The position numbers and the translations under genes were made by a program. From Phocaeicola oris (GTDB lineage Bacteria > Bacteroidota > Bacteroidia > Bacteroidales > Bacteroidaceae): a stretch of 64,000 bases of DNA. Below, one piece after another: positions 36,830 to 45,349 of the stretch (positions are counted from its first letter, which is position 1; every line of letters begins with the position of its first letter). The stretch covers positions 124,001 through 188,000 of the forward strand of contig NZ_JAJLQX010000001.1 of NCBI RefSeq assembly GCF_021295095.1, written 5' to 3'. The notes below the pieces were generated by a model that was given only the letters and a program-made list of their open reading frames with translations, was not told the origin of the DNA and did no database searches.

Positions 36830-38022
36830 ATTTGGTTTGGAAATTACTACGCAAGCATATTAGTGTCGGGCAGTTTTGTGGATTCTTCCTTGCTAATCTC
36901 TGCGGCATGTTTATTGTGTTGCTAAGTATTCAATTCTATAAAGATGTGTTGCTGGTATTCACTGAAGGTGACAGTTTTATGAAGAAAGATTATGTCATTA
37001 TCAGTAAACCTGTTAGTACCATCGGATCACTTCTTGGTAGTAAATCTGGATTTGCAAAGCGCGATATAGAGGAAATGAAACTCCAGCCATTTATTCAACA
37101 AGTAGGAGAGTTTACCTCTTCACAGTTTCATGTTACGGCAGGAATAGGCGACCAAGATTTGGGCGTAAATATGTCTACTCAAATGTTTTTTGAATCTGTC
37201 CCTGATAACTTTGTTGATATAAAAAAAGATAATTGGGCTTTTGATTTCGATTCCAATGAAATTCCTATTATTCTTCCTCGAGACTATTTAAATCTATATA
37301 ACTTTGGCTTTGCTAAAAGTAGAAATCTCCCACAATTAACCGAAAATTTGATAAAGATGGTCAGTCTGGATATTACAATAAGCGGTAATGGGCAGAGAGA
37401 TAATTTTAAAGGAAAACTTGTTGGATTCTCAAACCGATTAAATACTATCTTAGTTCCTGAATCGTTTATGAAGTGGGCTAATGAGAAGTATGCTTCCGAT
37501 AAAAGAATAAATCCGTCACGTCTGATTTTGGAAGTGAATAATCCTGCCGATGAACGCCTTGTACAATACATTCAGAAAAAGGGCTATGAAACAGAAAAAG
37601 ATAAATTAGACGCAGGTAAAACAACTTGGTTCCTGAAGGTAGTCGTTGGTATTGTACTTACTATTGGAATGGTTATCAGCTTGCTATCTTTCTATATACT
37701 TATGTTGAGTGTATTCCTCCTGCTACAAAAGAATACCACTAAGTTGGAGAATTTACTGCTCATAGGCTATTCTCCTTCAAGTATTGCTAAACCTTATCAA
37801 TGGCTTACTATATGTTTGAATCTTTTTGTACTTATTAGTGCCATTGTGTTGGTATTCGTCATGCGGGATTTCTACATTGGTGCGTTAGATAAAGCTTTCC
37901 CCACATTGGGGACAGAAAGTTTTATGCCAACTGTCATTATTGGCATTCTATTATTTGTGCTGATATCTGTTTTAAATTGTTTAGTGATTAAGCGTAAAGT
38001 ACTGAATATTTGGCATAAATGA
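36826..38022 (+). CDS. FtsX/MacB-like ABC permease
   Basis: A 398-residue permease: one N-terminal helix (about residues 17-38), a periplasmic domain of about 220 residues, then three C-terminal helices (about 270-300, 325-350, 365-390). This is the type VII ABC topology of FtsX, MacB and LolC/E. It pairs with the ATPase whose end it overlaps. These systems do mechanical work on periplasmic partners instead of importing solutes; the DUF4836-like lipoprotein two genes upstream is a candidate partner. Confidence 0.85.
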   Translation: MNLVWKLLRKHISVGQFCGFFLANLCGMFIVLLSIQFYKDVLLVFTEGDSFMKKDYVIISKPVSTIGSLLGSKSGFAKRDIEEMKLQPFIQQVGEFTSSQFHVTAGIGDQDLGVNMSTQMFFESVPDNFVDIKKDNWAFDFDSNEIPIILPRDYLNLYNFGFAKSRNLPQLTENLIKMVSLDITISGNGQRDNFKGKLVGFSNRLNTILVPESFMKWANEKYASDKRINPSRLILEVNNPADERLVQYIQKKGYETEKDKLDAGKTTWFLKVVVGIVLTIGMVISLLSFYILMLSVFLLLQKNTTKLENLLLIGYSPSSIAKPYQWLTICLNLFVLISAIVLVFVMRDFYIGALDKAFPTLGTESFMPTVIIGILLFVLISVLNCLVIKRKVLNIWHK

Positions 38023-38074
38023 TATAATGTCTTCTGTACATGAGCTTATATTCTTCTGTCTTCTAAAGAAATAA

Positions 38075-39370
38075 TCAAAATAGAATGACGCCTAATTCAA
38101 TAATTGGTTTATGTTGATATAGTTTGTTCTTATTATAAAAACGAGTCCAACTATATCCGACTGAGGCCATTAAAGCAATATTTTTTGAGATTTGATATTC
38201 TACGTTAACTCTGGGTTGGAGAGAATACATTCGTTTAGGTGTATGGGCATCTTTATTACTAAAACTCTCGATATGATAAAAACCTCCATCACCGCTAAAA
38301 GACAGCTTCTGCGTTAAAGGAAAATGTAATCCGGCACGGTAAAACAAAGCACCCGATAATTTCTTCTTCAAACCAAGATATTGTGTTCCTATACCCAAGA
38401 TAGTATAAGTTCTGTGATTAAGAAATCGGACAGCAACATTTCCTTTACTTAAATTACCGCCATAAGTCATCATTTGAATACGGGTATGAGGATTTATATT
38501 AACTAAACCTATTTTGATTGTAGTTGTATCTTTACTATGATTGAAGATTCCAATTTGTACCCCTTTCGCATTCCCTTCACATAAGTTAATGACTCCAATT
38601 TGCGCGCCATGTAGCTTGCCTGCATAATTTCCTATTCCTATTTGGATACCTCGCATTTGCTCTGCACACACATTTGCTAAAGCTGAGAATTGGGTTGCAT
38701 GATGGGTATTTACAGCAACATTCATCACTCCGGCCAACTGCAATCCATGAACTCTATCAATGCCAATATTGGTAAGTCCGGCAAGTTGAAAGCCGTTCAT
38801 GCTTGATCCTGCTACATTCATGATACCGCTCAATTGCATCCCACGCATATTTTGAGCCGTTATATTAGCTAATCCCGACAACTGCAATGCCGAAGTATTA
38901 CCTCCTGAGATGGTTAGCAAACCACCTATAGAGATTCCTTTTATATTTCTTCCACCGATATTTCCAATAGCTGAGATTTGCAAACCATTCAAGTCATTGC
39001 CACCGATATTCATTAATCCGCCCAATTGAAATCCTTTGAGATTTCTGCCTGTAACATTTACCGCACCTGCAATTTGAATACCGGTTGCGTCGAGTCCCGT
39101 AATATTTGCCAAGCCTGCCAACTGAAGACCGGTCATGTCACGCTGAACTATACTGGAAATGACATTGATTCCAATACCTTTTAATTGATGGATATTGGTT
39201 AGTAATCCTAAATTAAAATAAGATGTACGTGATTGTTTATCAGAATTTGTTATATTTAATGATATGTTAGGGCTGCTCTTCATCTTCTGCACCTTATTTT
39301 GCGCGAAAATAGGAGTGAGACTAACTACGGAATTCACTAATATTAAAAGAAGTAATGTTTTAATTCTCAT
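38075..39370 (-). CDS. Secreted 16-residue-repeat surface protein
   Basis: A 431-residue protein with a signal peptide (about residues 1-24, ending Phe-Ala-Gln). Residues about 65-300 are some 14 tandem copies of a 16-residue unit of the pattern Gly-hydrophobic-Gln-hydrophobic-Ala/Ser-Gly-x2-Asn-hydrophobic-x-Gly-x4. This predicts a right-handed beta-solenoid, like the LA_2272-type surface repeats. The last copies shorten to 14-15 residues. The final 110 residues look like outer-membrane or autotransporter-type beta strands (alternating Tyr/Phe), so it is probably exposed at the surface. It overlaps the acyl-CoA synthetase gene by 4 bases and is its downstream partner. Confidence 0.8.
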   Translation of the reverse strand: MRIKTLLLLILVNSVVSLTPIFAQNKVQKMKSSPNISLNITNSDKQSRTSYFNLGLLTNIHQLKGIGINVISSIVQRDMTGLQLAGLANITGLDATGIQIAGAVNVTGRNLKGFQLGGLMNIGGNDLNGLQISAIGNIGGRNIKGISIGGLLTISGGNTSALQLSGLANITAQNMRGMQLSGIMNVAGSSMNGFQLAGLTNIGIDRVHGLQLAGVMNVAVNTHHATQFSALANVCAEQMRGIQIGIGNYAGKLHGAQIGVINLCEGNAKGVQIGIFNHSKDTTTIKIGLVNINPHTRIQMMTYGGNLSKGNVAVRFLNHRTYTILGIGTQYLGLKKKLSGALFYRAGLHFPLTQKLSFSGDGGFYHIESFSNKDAHTPKRMYSLQPRVNVEYQISKNIALMASVGYSWTRFYNKNKLYQHKPIIELGVILF

Positions 39371-41028
39371 GAGATAACATCTTGATATAAGAATCGCTTA
39401 ATGCTTTTCTTTGGAGTTTTTTCGAATTCTTCAGGATAGATTTTTACAGTCGAAATGGTTGAATAAGAAGGTACAACGGTATTAAGCATTGCGATATTTT
39501 CTTCCATAGCCTTATTTAATTGTTCTTCCGAAAGTTGGTGTGCGCTTACCGCATCATAATCCGGATAAACCAAAGCTGCCAACTTACCGTTAGCCTGTTG
39601 GATAACAAGGCTTTCTGAGACATAAGGCATATTATTTAAACGCTCTTCAATCTCCTCAGGATATATGTTTTGCCCTGAAGGACCTAAAATCATATTCTTG
39701 TTCCTTCCTCTGATAGTCAGATTCCCTTTTTCATCCATAATACCAAGGTCACCGGTATGCAACCATCCTTCTTTATCAATAATGGCATCAGTAGCTTCTT
39801 GATTTTTATAGTAACCAAGCATGACATTCATACCACGGGTTAATATTTCCCCAACTTCATGTTGCGGATTAGCACTGTCAATTTTTAATTCCATGCGAGG
39901 AGCTGTTTTACCACATGAACCCAATTTAAAACTTTTCCAGTCTTCATACGAAATAATCGGAGCGCATTCTGTCATGCCGTAACCTACTGTATAAGGAAAA
40001 TCAATGCTCTTCAAGAATGCTTCAATCTCTTTATTGAAAGCAGCTCCTCCAACTATTACTTCGTAGAAGTTTCCACCAAAAGCATTAATAACGTACTCAC
40101 GAACTTTTTCCTTTAATTTATCACTGATAATAGGAATACGCATCATGAGCTTTGCTGTTGGATTCGCTAATTTAGGAAGTACGTTCTTCTTTATTATTTT
40201 CTCTATAATTAAAGGAACTGCTACAATTAAATTAGGCTTTATTTCATTACAAGCATCGAAAATTATTTTAGGACTTGGAATGCGGGTAAGGAAATAAATA
40301 TGACAACCGGAACAAACTTCGTAAATAAACTCAAAAGCTAATCCATACATGTGAGCCATAGGCAGCATAGATACCAATTTATCTCCGGGATTCAAATGAA
40401 AAACTTCACGTGCAAAGTCCAAGTTCGACCATATAGCTCTATAAGGAATCATTACTCCTTTTGAATTACTTGTAGTTCCTGATGTATAGTTAATCATAGC
40501 CAATTCCTCAGGATTATCACGGCGATAAGAGATGTGTTCCTTGCGGAAGTTACGAGGATATTTCTTGCCAAAGAGTTCATTCAAATGCTCGCGTGCATAA
40601 TCCAATTTCTTAGATCGTGATATTTGTATGGTAAAGTTGTTCATTTGAATGATACCTTCCAGATTTGGCATGGCATTTTCGTTCAGGTTTTCCCAAACCT
40701 GATTACCGACGAACAACATTCTGGATTCTGAATGATTGATGATAGTATGAACATTATCAACATTAAATTCGTGAAGAATAGGAACGGCTACAGCTCCGTA
40801 TGTAAGAGTTGCAAGAAATGTTACACCCCAGTGTGAACTGTTCTTTCCACATATAGCAATCTTATCACCGGGTTGGATTCCAACCTCCTCAAAAATGATG
40901 TGTAACTTTTCTATTTTTCTTGCTAAATCTTTATATTGTAAAGTTGCGCCCTTGTAATCGGTAAGAGCATCTAAGTCCCAATTGTTGATGATGCCCTTTT
41001 CGAATTCGGCAATGAAGCTATTTTCCAT
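39367..41028 (-). CDS. Long-chain acyl-CoA synthetase / AMP-binding enzyme
   Basis: A 553-residue adenylate-forming enzyme. The P-loop-like motif Tyr-Thr-Ser-Gly-Thr-Thr-Ser-Asn-Ser-Lys-Gly (about residues 178-188), Gly-Tyr-Gly-Met-Thr-Glu-Cys-Ala-Pro (about 350-358), Thr-Gly-Asp-Leu-Gly (about 427-431), and a C-terminal catalytic Lys in Lys-Thr-Pro-Lys-Lys-Ser-Ile-Lys-Arg are visible. It activates fatty acids to acyl-AMP and then acyl-CoA or another carrier. I chose the start at 41028 (Met-Glu-Asn-Ser), not the in-frame ATG at 41070, because the promoter box 41076-41083 leaves too little room for the longer form. Confidence 0.88.
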   Translation of the reverse strand: MENSFIAEFEKGIINNWDLDALTDYKGATLQYKDLARKIEKLHIIFEEVGIQPGDKIAICGKNSSHWGVTFLATLTYGAVAVPILHEFNVDNVHTIINHSESRMLFVGNQVWENLNENAMPNLEGIIQMNNFTIQISRSKKLDYAREHLNELFGKKYPRNFRKEHISYRRDNPEELAMINYTSGTTSNSKGVMIPYRAIWSNLDFAREVFHLNPGDKLVSMLPMAHMYGLAFEFIYEVCSGCHIYFLTRIPSPKIIFDACNEIKPNLIVAVPLIIEKIIKKNVLPKLANPTAKLMMRIPIISDKLKEKVREYVINAFGGNFYEVIVGGAAFNKEIEAFLKSIDFPYTVGYGMTECAPIISYEDWKSFKLGSCGKTAPRMELKIDSANPQHEVGEILTRGMNVMLGYYKNQEATDAIIDKEGWLHTGDLGIMDEKGNLTIRGRNKNMILGPSGQNIYPEEIEERLNNMPYVSESLVIQQANGKLAALVYPDYDAVSAHQLSEEQLNKAMEENIAMLNTVVPSYSTISTVKIYPEEFEKTPKKSIKRFLYQDVIS

Positions 41029-41075
41029 TTTAACGTTCGTTGGTTTGATAAATGCACATATTGAATTCAACTGTG

Positions 41076-41083
41076 CAAAGATA
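41076..41083 (-). promoter_or_regulatory. TAnnTTTG promoter box for acyl-CoA synthetase
   Basis: On the minus strand TATCTTTG followed by CAC, 47 bases before the ATG at 41028. Confidence 0.65.
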
Positions 41084-41265
41084 GTTTTTTAAATTTACTC
41101 AACAAATGAATTGAAATGAATTTAGCCTATTTTGTGTAAAAAGGAATATATATTGTGTGTTTTATTCTATCATCTCCTTTTTATTTATTCTGATGCCTTG
41201 TTTTCATTATCGTAGTAAATAAATCTATCAAATAATAAAGCGGAGCGCGATAAAGATAAACGCTC

Positions 41266-41397
41266 AAAGTGATACGTATGAACAGATAAACTCATCCGCA
41301 TGAACCGAGCAACTCATGCGGATGACTTGAGCAACTCATGCGGATGACTTGAGTAACTCATACGCATGAACCGATTGACTCATACGTATTGACTTTT
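41266..41397. repeat. 22-bp-pitch array, six units
   Basis: Units start at 41266, 41288, 41310, 41332, 41354 and 41376, all exactly 22 bp. The left end unit reads AAAGTGATACGTATGAAC, the reverse complement of the CACTTT-type end units of other arrays; inner units have TCATCCGCATGAA, TCATGCGGATGAC (two identical) and TCATACGCATGAA; the right end is TCATACGTATTGACTTTT. Read on the minus strand it lies downstream of yggS in the sense orientation. The rest of 41084-41468 shows nothing else I can support. Confidence 0.95.
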
Positions 41398-41468
41398 TTC
41401 CTTTTCTTTATGACCCAATCTAACGAACCAAACAGAAAGATAGAAACTCTTTTTAAGCGCGTTTGTAT

Positions 41469-42152
41469 TTATTGATTATAATTGATATAATTGCGTTCTC
41501 CGAAGATCTTCGTTCCGATACGTACCAATGTGCTGCCTTCTTCCACGGCAATATGATAATCGTGTGTCATTCCCATTGAGACTTCTTTAAACAACGTATC
41601 ATTTTTGAAATATTTTCCCTTGATTTCATCGAAAAATGTCTTTAGGTTATGAAATTCTTTGCGAACTTTAATAACATCAGGCGTATTTGTTGCCATGCCC
41701 ATCACGCCACATAGATGAACATGGTCAAGTGCTTTCCATTCTCCCATGTCAAGCATTTGCCTGCATTCATCGAAACTAAAACCAAATTTGGTATCTTCTT
41801 CGGCAATATGAATTTGCAATAAGCAAGGTATAACACGATGATACTTTGCTGCCTGTTTATTAACTTCGGAAAGTAATTTAAAGGTATCAATACCGTGGAT
41901 AATCGAAACAAAAGGAGCGATATATTTAACTTTATTCGTTTGAAGATGACCAATGAAGTGCCATTCAATGTCTTTTGGAAGTGTGTCATATTTCTGAGTC
42001 ATTTCCTGAACATGGTTCTCTCCAAAGACGCGCTGACCGGCATTATATGCCTCCATAATCATCTCGTTAGGATGAAACTTTGAAACGGCGACAAGTCGTG
42101 TGCTTAATGGTAACTCTTTGCGAATCTCTTTAATGGTTGACTCAATACTCAC
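41469..42152 (-). CDS. yggS: YggS/PLPBP family PLP homeostasis protein
   Basis: A 227-residue single-domain TIM barrel binding pyridoxal phosphate. The PLP lysine is in Leu-Val-Ala-Val-Ser-Lys-Phe-His-Pro (about residues 19-27), followed by Phe-Gly-Glu-Asn-His-Val-Gln-Glu (about 43-50), Trp-His-Phe-Ile-Gly-His-Leu-Gln-Thr-Asn-Lys (about 64-74) and Ser-Met-Gly-Met-Thr-His-Asp (about 190-196), with Val-Arg-Ile-Gly-Thr near the end. It balances PLP and amino acid pools. It follows the DUF4494 gene by 36 bases. No hairpin terminator is visible before the 22-bp array 70 bases downstream. Confidence 0.95.
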   Translation of the reverse strand: MSIESTIKEIRKELPLSTRLVAVSKFHPNEMIMEAYNAGQRVFGENHVQEMTQKYDTLPKDIEWHFIGHLQTNKVKYIAPFVSIIHGIDTFKLLSEVNKQAAKYHRVIPCLLQIHIAEEDTKFGFSFDECRQMLDMGEWKALDHVHLCGVMGMATNTPDVIKVRKEFHNLKTFFDEIKGKYFKNDTLFKEVSMGMTHDYHIAVEEGSTLVRIGTKIFGERNYINYNQ

Positions 42153-42188
42153 AATATTACTTCTCCAAAAATTTAATAGTTATATCCA

Positions 42189-42665
42189 CTATTTAGCTGA
42201 TTCAGAAAATTCAGGTTTCTCTTCTTTCGATTTAAAAGGGAAAACATCCATGATAGGAGTTTCAATAATAGAAGAAATCACGAAATCCTGCATCGATCCT
42301 TTCATTCCTTCATCAAGTTTTTTTACGGCATCATGAAAATTAGCAGCCTGAACTAACACGTAACTTGATGTTTTTTTCTCTATACCACGTTTCTCATCCA
42401 AAGTAATAAAAGAAAGTTTAACTTTAAACCAGCGGTCGGCTGCCTCTTCATCTGAGGTGAATAGCTCTGTATAATTTGCTCTCTTAATATCAGATACCGA
42501 AAACTCTCCACTGATATACGGAGTCATTTCTTCTATAATACGAGCTTCTGCTTCTGTAAAACTCAAAGCATCAACTAAGTATGGTTCTGTTACTTTTTTA
42601 TTCTTGCCATCTTCCATGATTTTCTCATAGCGGACTTTACATTCAAACCAGTTATTTGTTTCCAT
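42189..42665 (-). CDS. DUF4494 domain protein
   Basis: A 158-residue protein. The start Trp-Phe-Glu-Cys-Lys-Val-Arg-Tyr-Glu-Lys and the segment Val-Asp-Ala-Leu-Ser-Phe-Thr-Glu-Ala-Glu-Ala are typical of DUF4494, a Bacteroidetes family. Two related halves of about 65 residues can be seen (Val-x-Tyr-Glu-Lys..., then Val-Lys-Leu-Ser-Phe-Ile...). No signal peptide, so cytoplasmic. Function unknown; its usual neighbour in this order is yggS, as here. Confidence 0.85.
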   Translation of the reverse strand: METNNWFECKVRYEKIMEDGKNKKVTEPYLVDALSFTEAEARIIEEMTPYISGEFSVSDIKRANYTELFTSDEEAADRWFKVKLSFITLDEKRGIEKKTSSYVLVQAANFHDAVKKLDEGMKGSMQDFVISSIIETPIMDVFPFKSKEEKPEFSESAK

Positions 42666-42691
42666 TTATTCTTCTTTTTTATTTAGCGTGG

Positions 42692-42699
42692 CAAAGATA
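42692..42699 (-). promoter_or_regulatory. TAnnTTTG promoter box for DUF4494-yggS
   Basis: On the minus strand TATCTTTG followed by CC, 26 bases before the ATG at 42665. Confidence 0.65.
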
Positions 42700-42710
42700 A
42701 CCAAATTTCT

Positions 42711-43946
42711 TCAATATACGGATTTACAATCATAAAGTTGCATGAATTCTTTTATCACTTGAACGTGATCACCCGTAATGATGATATGATGATTTCCCAA
42801 GTTATGGTTATAAAAGTAACTGACAGACTTTTCCATCATAATTTTCAACTGGGTGCGTCCTAAAAGAGGAAGTTCTGTATTGTCTATGATATGCCCCCGC
42901 GATACAAAATATTCGTCAATACATTCTCCTCCACATTTCAGAATGGTTACTTCTTCATGATCCAGAATACCTTGAATGGCGATGCCTTTCTCTGTACTTG
43001 CTTCATTCCGAATGTTATAATAATTGGTCAATGCAGTTGGAATACTGGAATGAGAAATAACAAAAGTATTATCATCCTCATTAATGAACGAAACGTTTCC
43101 CATGAAATTTGGCAAACCGGTCAGAATTTTAGCGACCATCATGGTAATAACCGATTGTAAATCCCCATCGCATGCAGTAGTAATACCTTCATTATTCAAT
43201 AATGAAGCAGCTACATTTCCGGTTATATTTAATTTATCAAGCATAGGAGAGGAGGTGTACATCATAGCATCAAAGTTATTTTGCTCAGCGTATGTCTTTA
43301 ATGCTTTATAAAGATGCAATCCTTTTAGTAGTGCGTCGGGGTCTCCTTCATGATATTCTGTTGCGTCATTTACGAACTGAGTTGCAAGTAGTCCGATTTC
43401 ATCATCTGTTACCTTATTATATAGAGACATAACTTCTTTAGGATCAACATTGACAAGTTCAACTCCCCACCGACGTTTAGCCATCAGATAATCAACATTA
43501 CTTGCTATATTCCATGGAGAAGGAAAACCTATCACGGCAATACGTTTTGTTTTAATTTCCCTACGAGCAGCGAATACCCAATGATCGTCAAGAATATGTT
43601 TTGCCATTACTTCCGGAGTTCCATGAATAAGCTTAACTTTCATTCCCTTAGTGCGAATCCATGTTGCTATTTCCAAAGCTGCATTCAAAGATTTCTGTTG
43701 TCCATCGCAAAGTAAGTGGATAGGATAAGGCAAATCGTCAAAATATTGAGTAACAATATTTTCAACTTGCGAAGTCGCGATGAAAGCCATTTTATATTCA
43801 TCTGCAGGAATAGTGTTTATCTTATTTAAAGAAATGAGATAAAGCTTGAAATACTTTTCTATTTCTTGGAAAAAAACTTTATGTTCCTCGTAAACTATTT
43901 CTTTCTTGAAAGGTTTATTTTGAAATACAATGAGGTATAGATTCAT
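42711..43946 (-). CDS. L-fucose/L-arabinose isomerase-like protein
   Basis: A 411-residue cytoplasmic protein of the sugar isomerase superfamily. The centre has Ile-Gly-Phe-Pro-Ser-Pro-Trp-Asn-Ile (about residues 142-150). The C-terminal half has Ala-Cys-Asp-Gly-Asp-Leu-Gln (about 253-259), where FucI and AraA have Cys-Glu-Gly-Asp, then Gly-Leu-Pro-Asn-Phe-Met-Gly-Asn and Gly-Asn-His-His near residue 384. It is shorter than FucI (about 590) and AraA (about 500), and the Glu-to-Asp change falls at a metal-binding/catalytic position, so activity and substrate are open. No sugar catabolic genes adjoin it; it has its own promoter. Confidence 0.75.
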   Translation of the reverse strand: MNLYLIVFQNKPFKKEIVYEEHKVFFQEIEKYFKLYLISLNKINTIPADEYKMAFIATSQVENIVTQYFDDLPYPIHLLCDGQQKSLNAALEIATWIRTKGMKVKLIHGTPEVMAKHILDDHWVFAARREIKTKRIAVIGFPSPWNIASNVDYLMAKRRWGVELVNVDPKEVMSLYNKVTDDEIGLLATQFVNDATEYHEGDPDALLKGLHLYKALKTYAEQNNFDAMMYTSSPMLDKLNITGNVAASLLNNEGITTACDGDLQSVITMMVAKILTGLPNFMGNVSFINEDDNTFVISHSSIPTALTNYYNIRNEASTEKGIAIQGILDHEEVTILKCGGECIDEYFVSRGHIIDNTELPLLGRTQLKIMMEKSVSYFYNHNLGNHHIIITGDHVQVIKEFMQLYDCKSVY

Positions 43947-43971
43947 AAGTATTTTTTAATTTAATAGTAAA

Positions 43972-43979
43972 CAAATATA
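43972..43979 (-). promoter_or_regulatory. TAnnTTTG promoter box
   Basis: On the minus strand TATATTTG followed by TTTAC, 25 bases before the ATG at 43946. Confidence 0.65.
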
Positions 43980-44072
43980 AGCCTTTTAATTATTCATACA
44001 ACTTTTTATTACTTAAATTATGCTTAAAATAAAAGGAAAGCCGACTTTTTATCTTTCTTTGATGTTATTTCG

Positions 44073-44080
44073 TATATTTG
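44073..44080 (+). promoter_or_regulatory. TAnnTTTG promoter box
   Basis: TATATTTG followed by C, 18 bases before the ATG at 44099. It also argues against the upstream in-frame TTG at 44078, which lies inside the box. Confidence 0.7.
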
Positions 44081-44098
44081 CAAGGAAATTTTTATCCG

Positions 44099-45346
44099 AT
44101 GAATTGGAAATATTTTATAGCAAGAAAAATTTATCATAACGATGAAGGAGGGAAAAAAGTTTCCAAGCCGGCTATTCGTATTGCTATGGCAGGAATCGCA
44201 ATAGGTTTGGCAGTAATAATTGTTTCTGTTGCTGTCGTTATCGGATTTAAAAACCAAGTTAGAGATAAAGTTGTGGGGATTGGTTCAGACATTTTTATTT
44301 CTAATTTTGACGTTCAAGGAACATACGAGACTTTACCTGTAGTTGTAAATGATAGCTTATTAAATGTTATTCAGGCTGTTGACGGTGTAATGCATGTGCA
44401 ACGTTACTCAACTAAACCTGGTATGTTGATGACAGAAACAGACTTCTCAGGTATGGTATTAAAGGGGATAGGTCAGGATTATGATACAAAGTTCTTAAAA
44501 AAGAATATGGTAGAAGGCGAGATTCCTGCTTTTAGTGATACAGTGTCCTCTCAAAAGGTATTGATTTCCAAGACAAATGCTAATAAACTGAAGTTAAAAA
44601 TGGGAGACTCTTTTCTTTCATACTACATAGAAGGAGATAATATTCGTGCTCGTAAGTTTATAATCTCTGGCATTTATCAGACAAATTTCTCAAATTACGA
44701 TAATCTTTTTCTAATAACCGATTTATATACAGTGAATCGATTGAACAAATGGAAGCCTGAACAAGTTTCCGGAATAGAAGTAGAGGTAAATGATTATTCT
44801 CGTTTGAATGATATAAAGGAGGCTATTCATGAGAAAGTGGATGTAAAAGCAGATAAGTATGGTGGTATTTATTTTACTCAAACTGTAGAGGAAGCTAATC
44901 CGGACATCTTTGCGTGGTTGGGACTACTTGACATGAATGTTTGGATTATTCTGATTCTGATGATTGGCGTTGCAGGTTTTACTATGATTTCCGGATTGCT
45001 TATTATCATATTAGAACGTACCAACATGATTGGAGTGCTGAAAGCCTTGGGAGCTAATAATTGGTCTATCCGCACTATCTTTCTGAACTTTTCTGCTTTT
45101 CTTATTGGACGTGGAATGTTATGGGGGAATTTATTTGGTTTGTTGATCTGTTTTCTACAATGGCAGTTTCATATTATAAAGTTGGACCCTGCAACATATT
45201 ATGTTAACTATGTTCCTATAGAACTGAATATATGGATATTCCTTTTGCTGAATATATGTACATTCCTTATCTCATTGATGATGTTAATAGGTCCTTCATA
45301 TCTTATTGCTCATATCCATCCGGCAAAATCAATTCGATACGAATAA
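44099..45346 (+). CDS. LolC/LolE-like ABC permease without adjacent ATPase
   Basis: A 415-residue type VII permease: N-terminal cytoplasmic Asn-Trp-Lys-Tyr-Phe-Ile-Ala-Arg-Lys-Ile-Tyr (as in LolC/E), helix 1 (about residues 26-48), a periplasmic domain of about 230 residues, and three helices (about 284-310, 330-355, 375-400), with Gly-Val-Leu-Lys-Ala-Leu-Gly-Ala-Asn just after helix 2. This family moves lipoproteins out of the inner membrane when paired with LolD. No ATPase gene is next to it, so the ATPase must come from elsewhere. It is convergent with cobC, with only 3 bases between the two stops. Confidence 0.85.
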   Translation: MNWKYFIARKIYHNDEGGKKVSKPAIRIAMAGIAIGLAVIIVSVAVVIGFKNQVRDKVVGIGSDIFISNFDVQGTYETLPVVVNDSLLNVIQAVDGVMHVQRYSTKPGMLMTETDFSGMVLKGIGQDYDTKFLKKNMVEGEIPAFSDTVSSQKVLISKTNANKLKLKMGDSFLSYYIEGDNIRARKFIISGIYQTNFSNYDNLFLITDLYTVNRLNKWKPEQVSGIEVEVNDYSRLNDIKEAIHEKVDVKADKYGGIYFTQTVEEANPDIFAWLGLLDMNVWIILILMIGVAGFTMISGLLIIILERTNMIGVLKALGANNWSIRTIFLNFSAFLIGRGMLWGNLFGLLICFLQWQFHIIKLDPATYYVNYVPIELNIWIFLLLNICTFLISLMMLIGPSYLIAHIHPAKSIRYE

Positions 45347-45349
45347 GTT

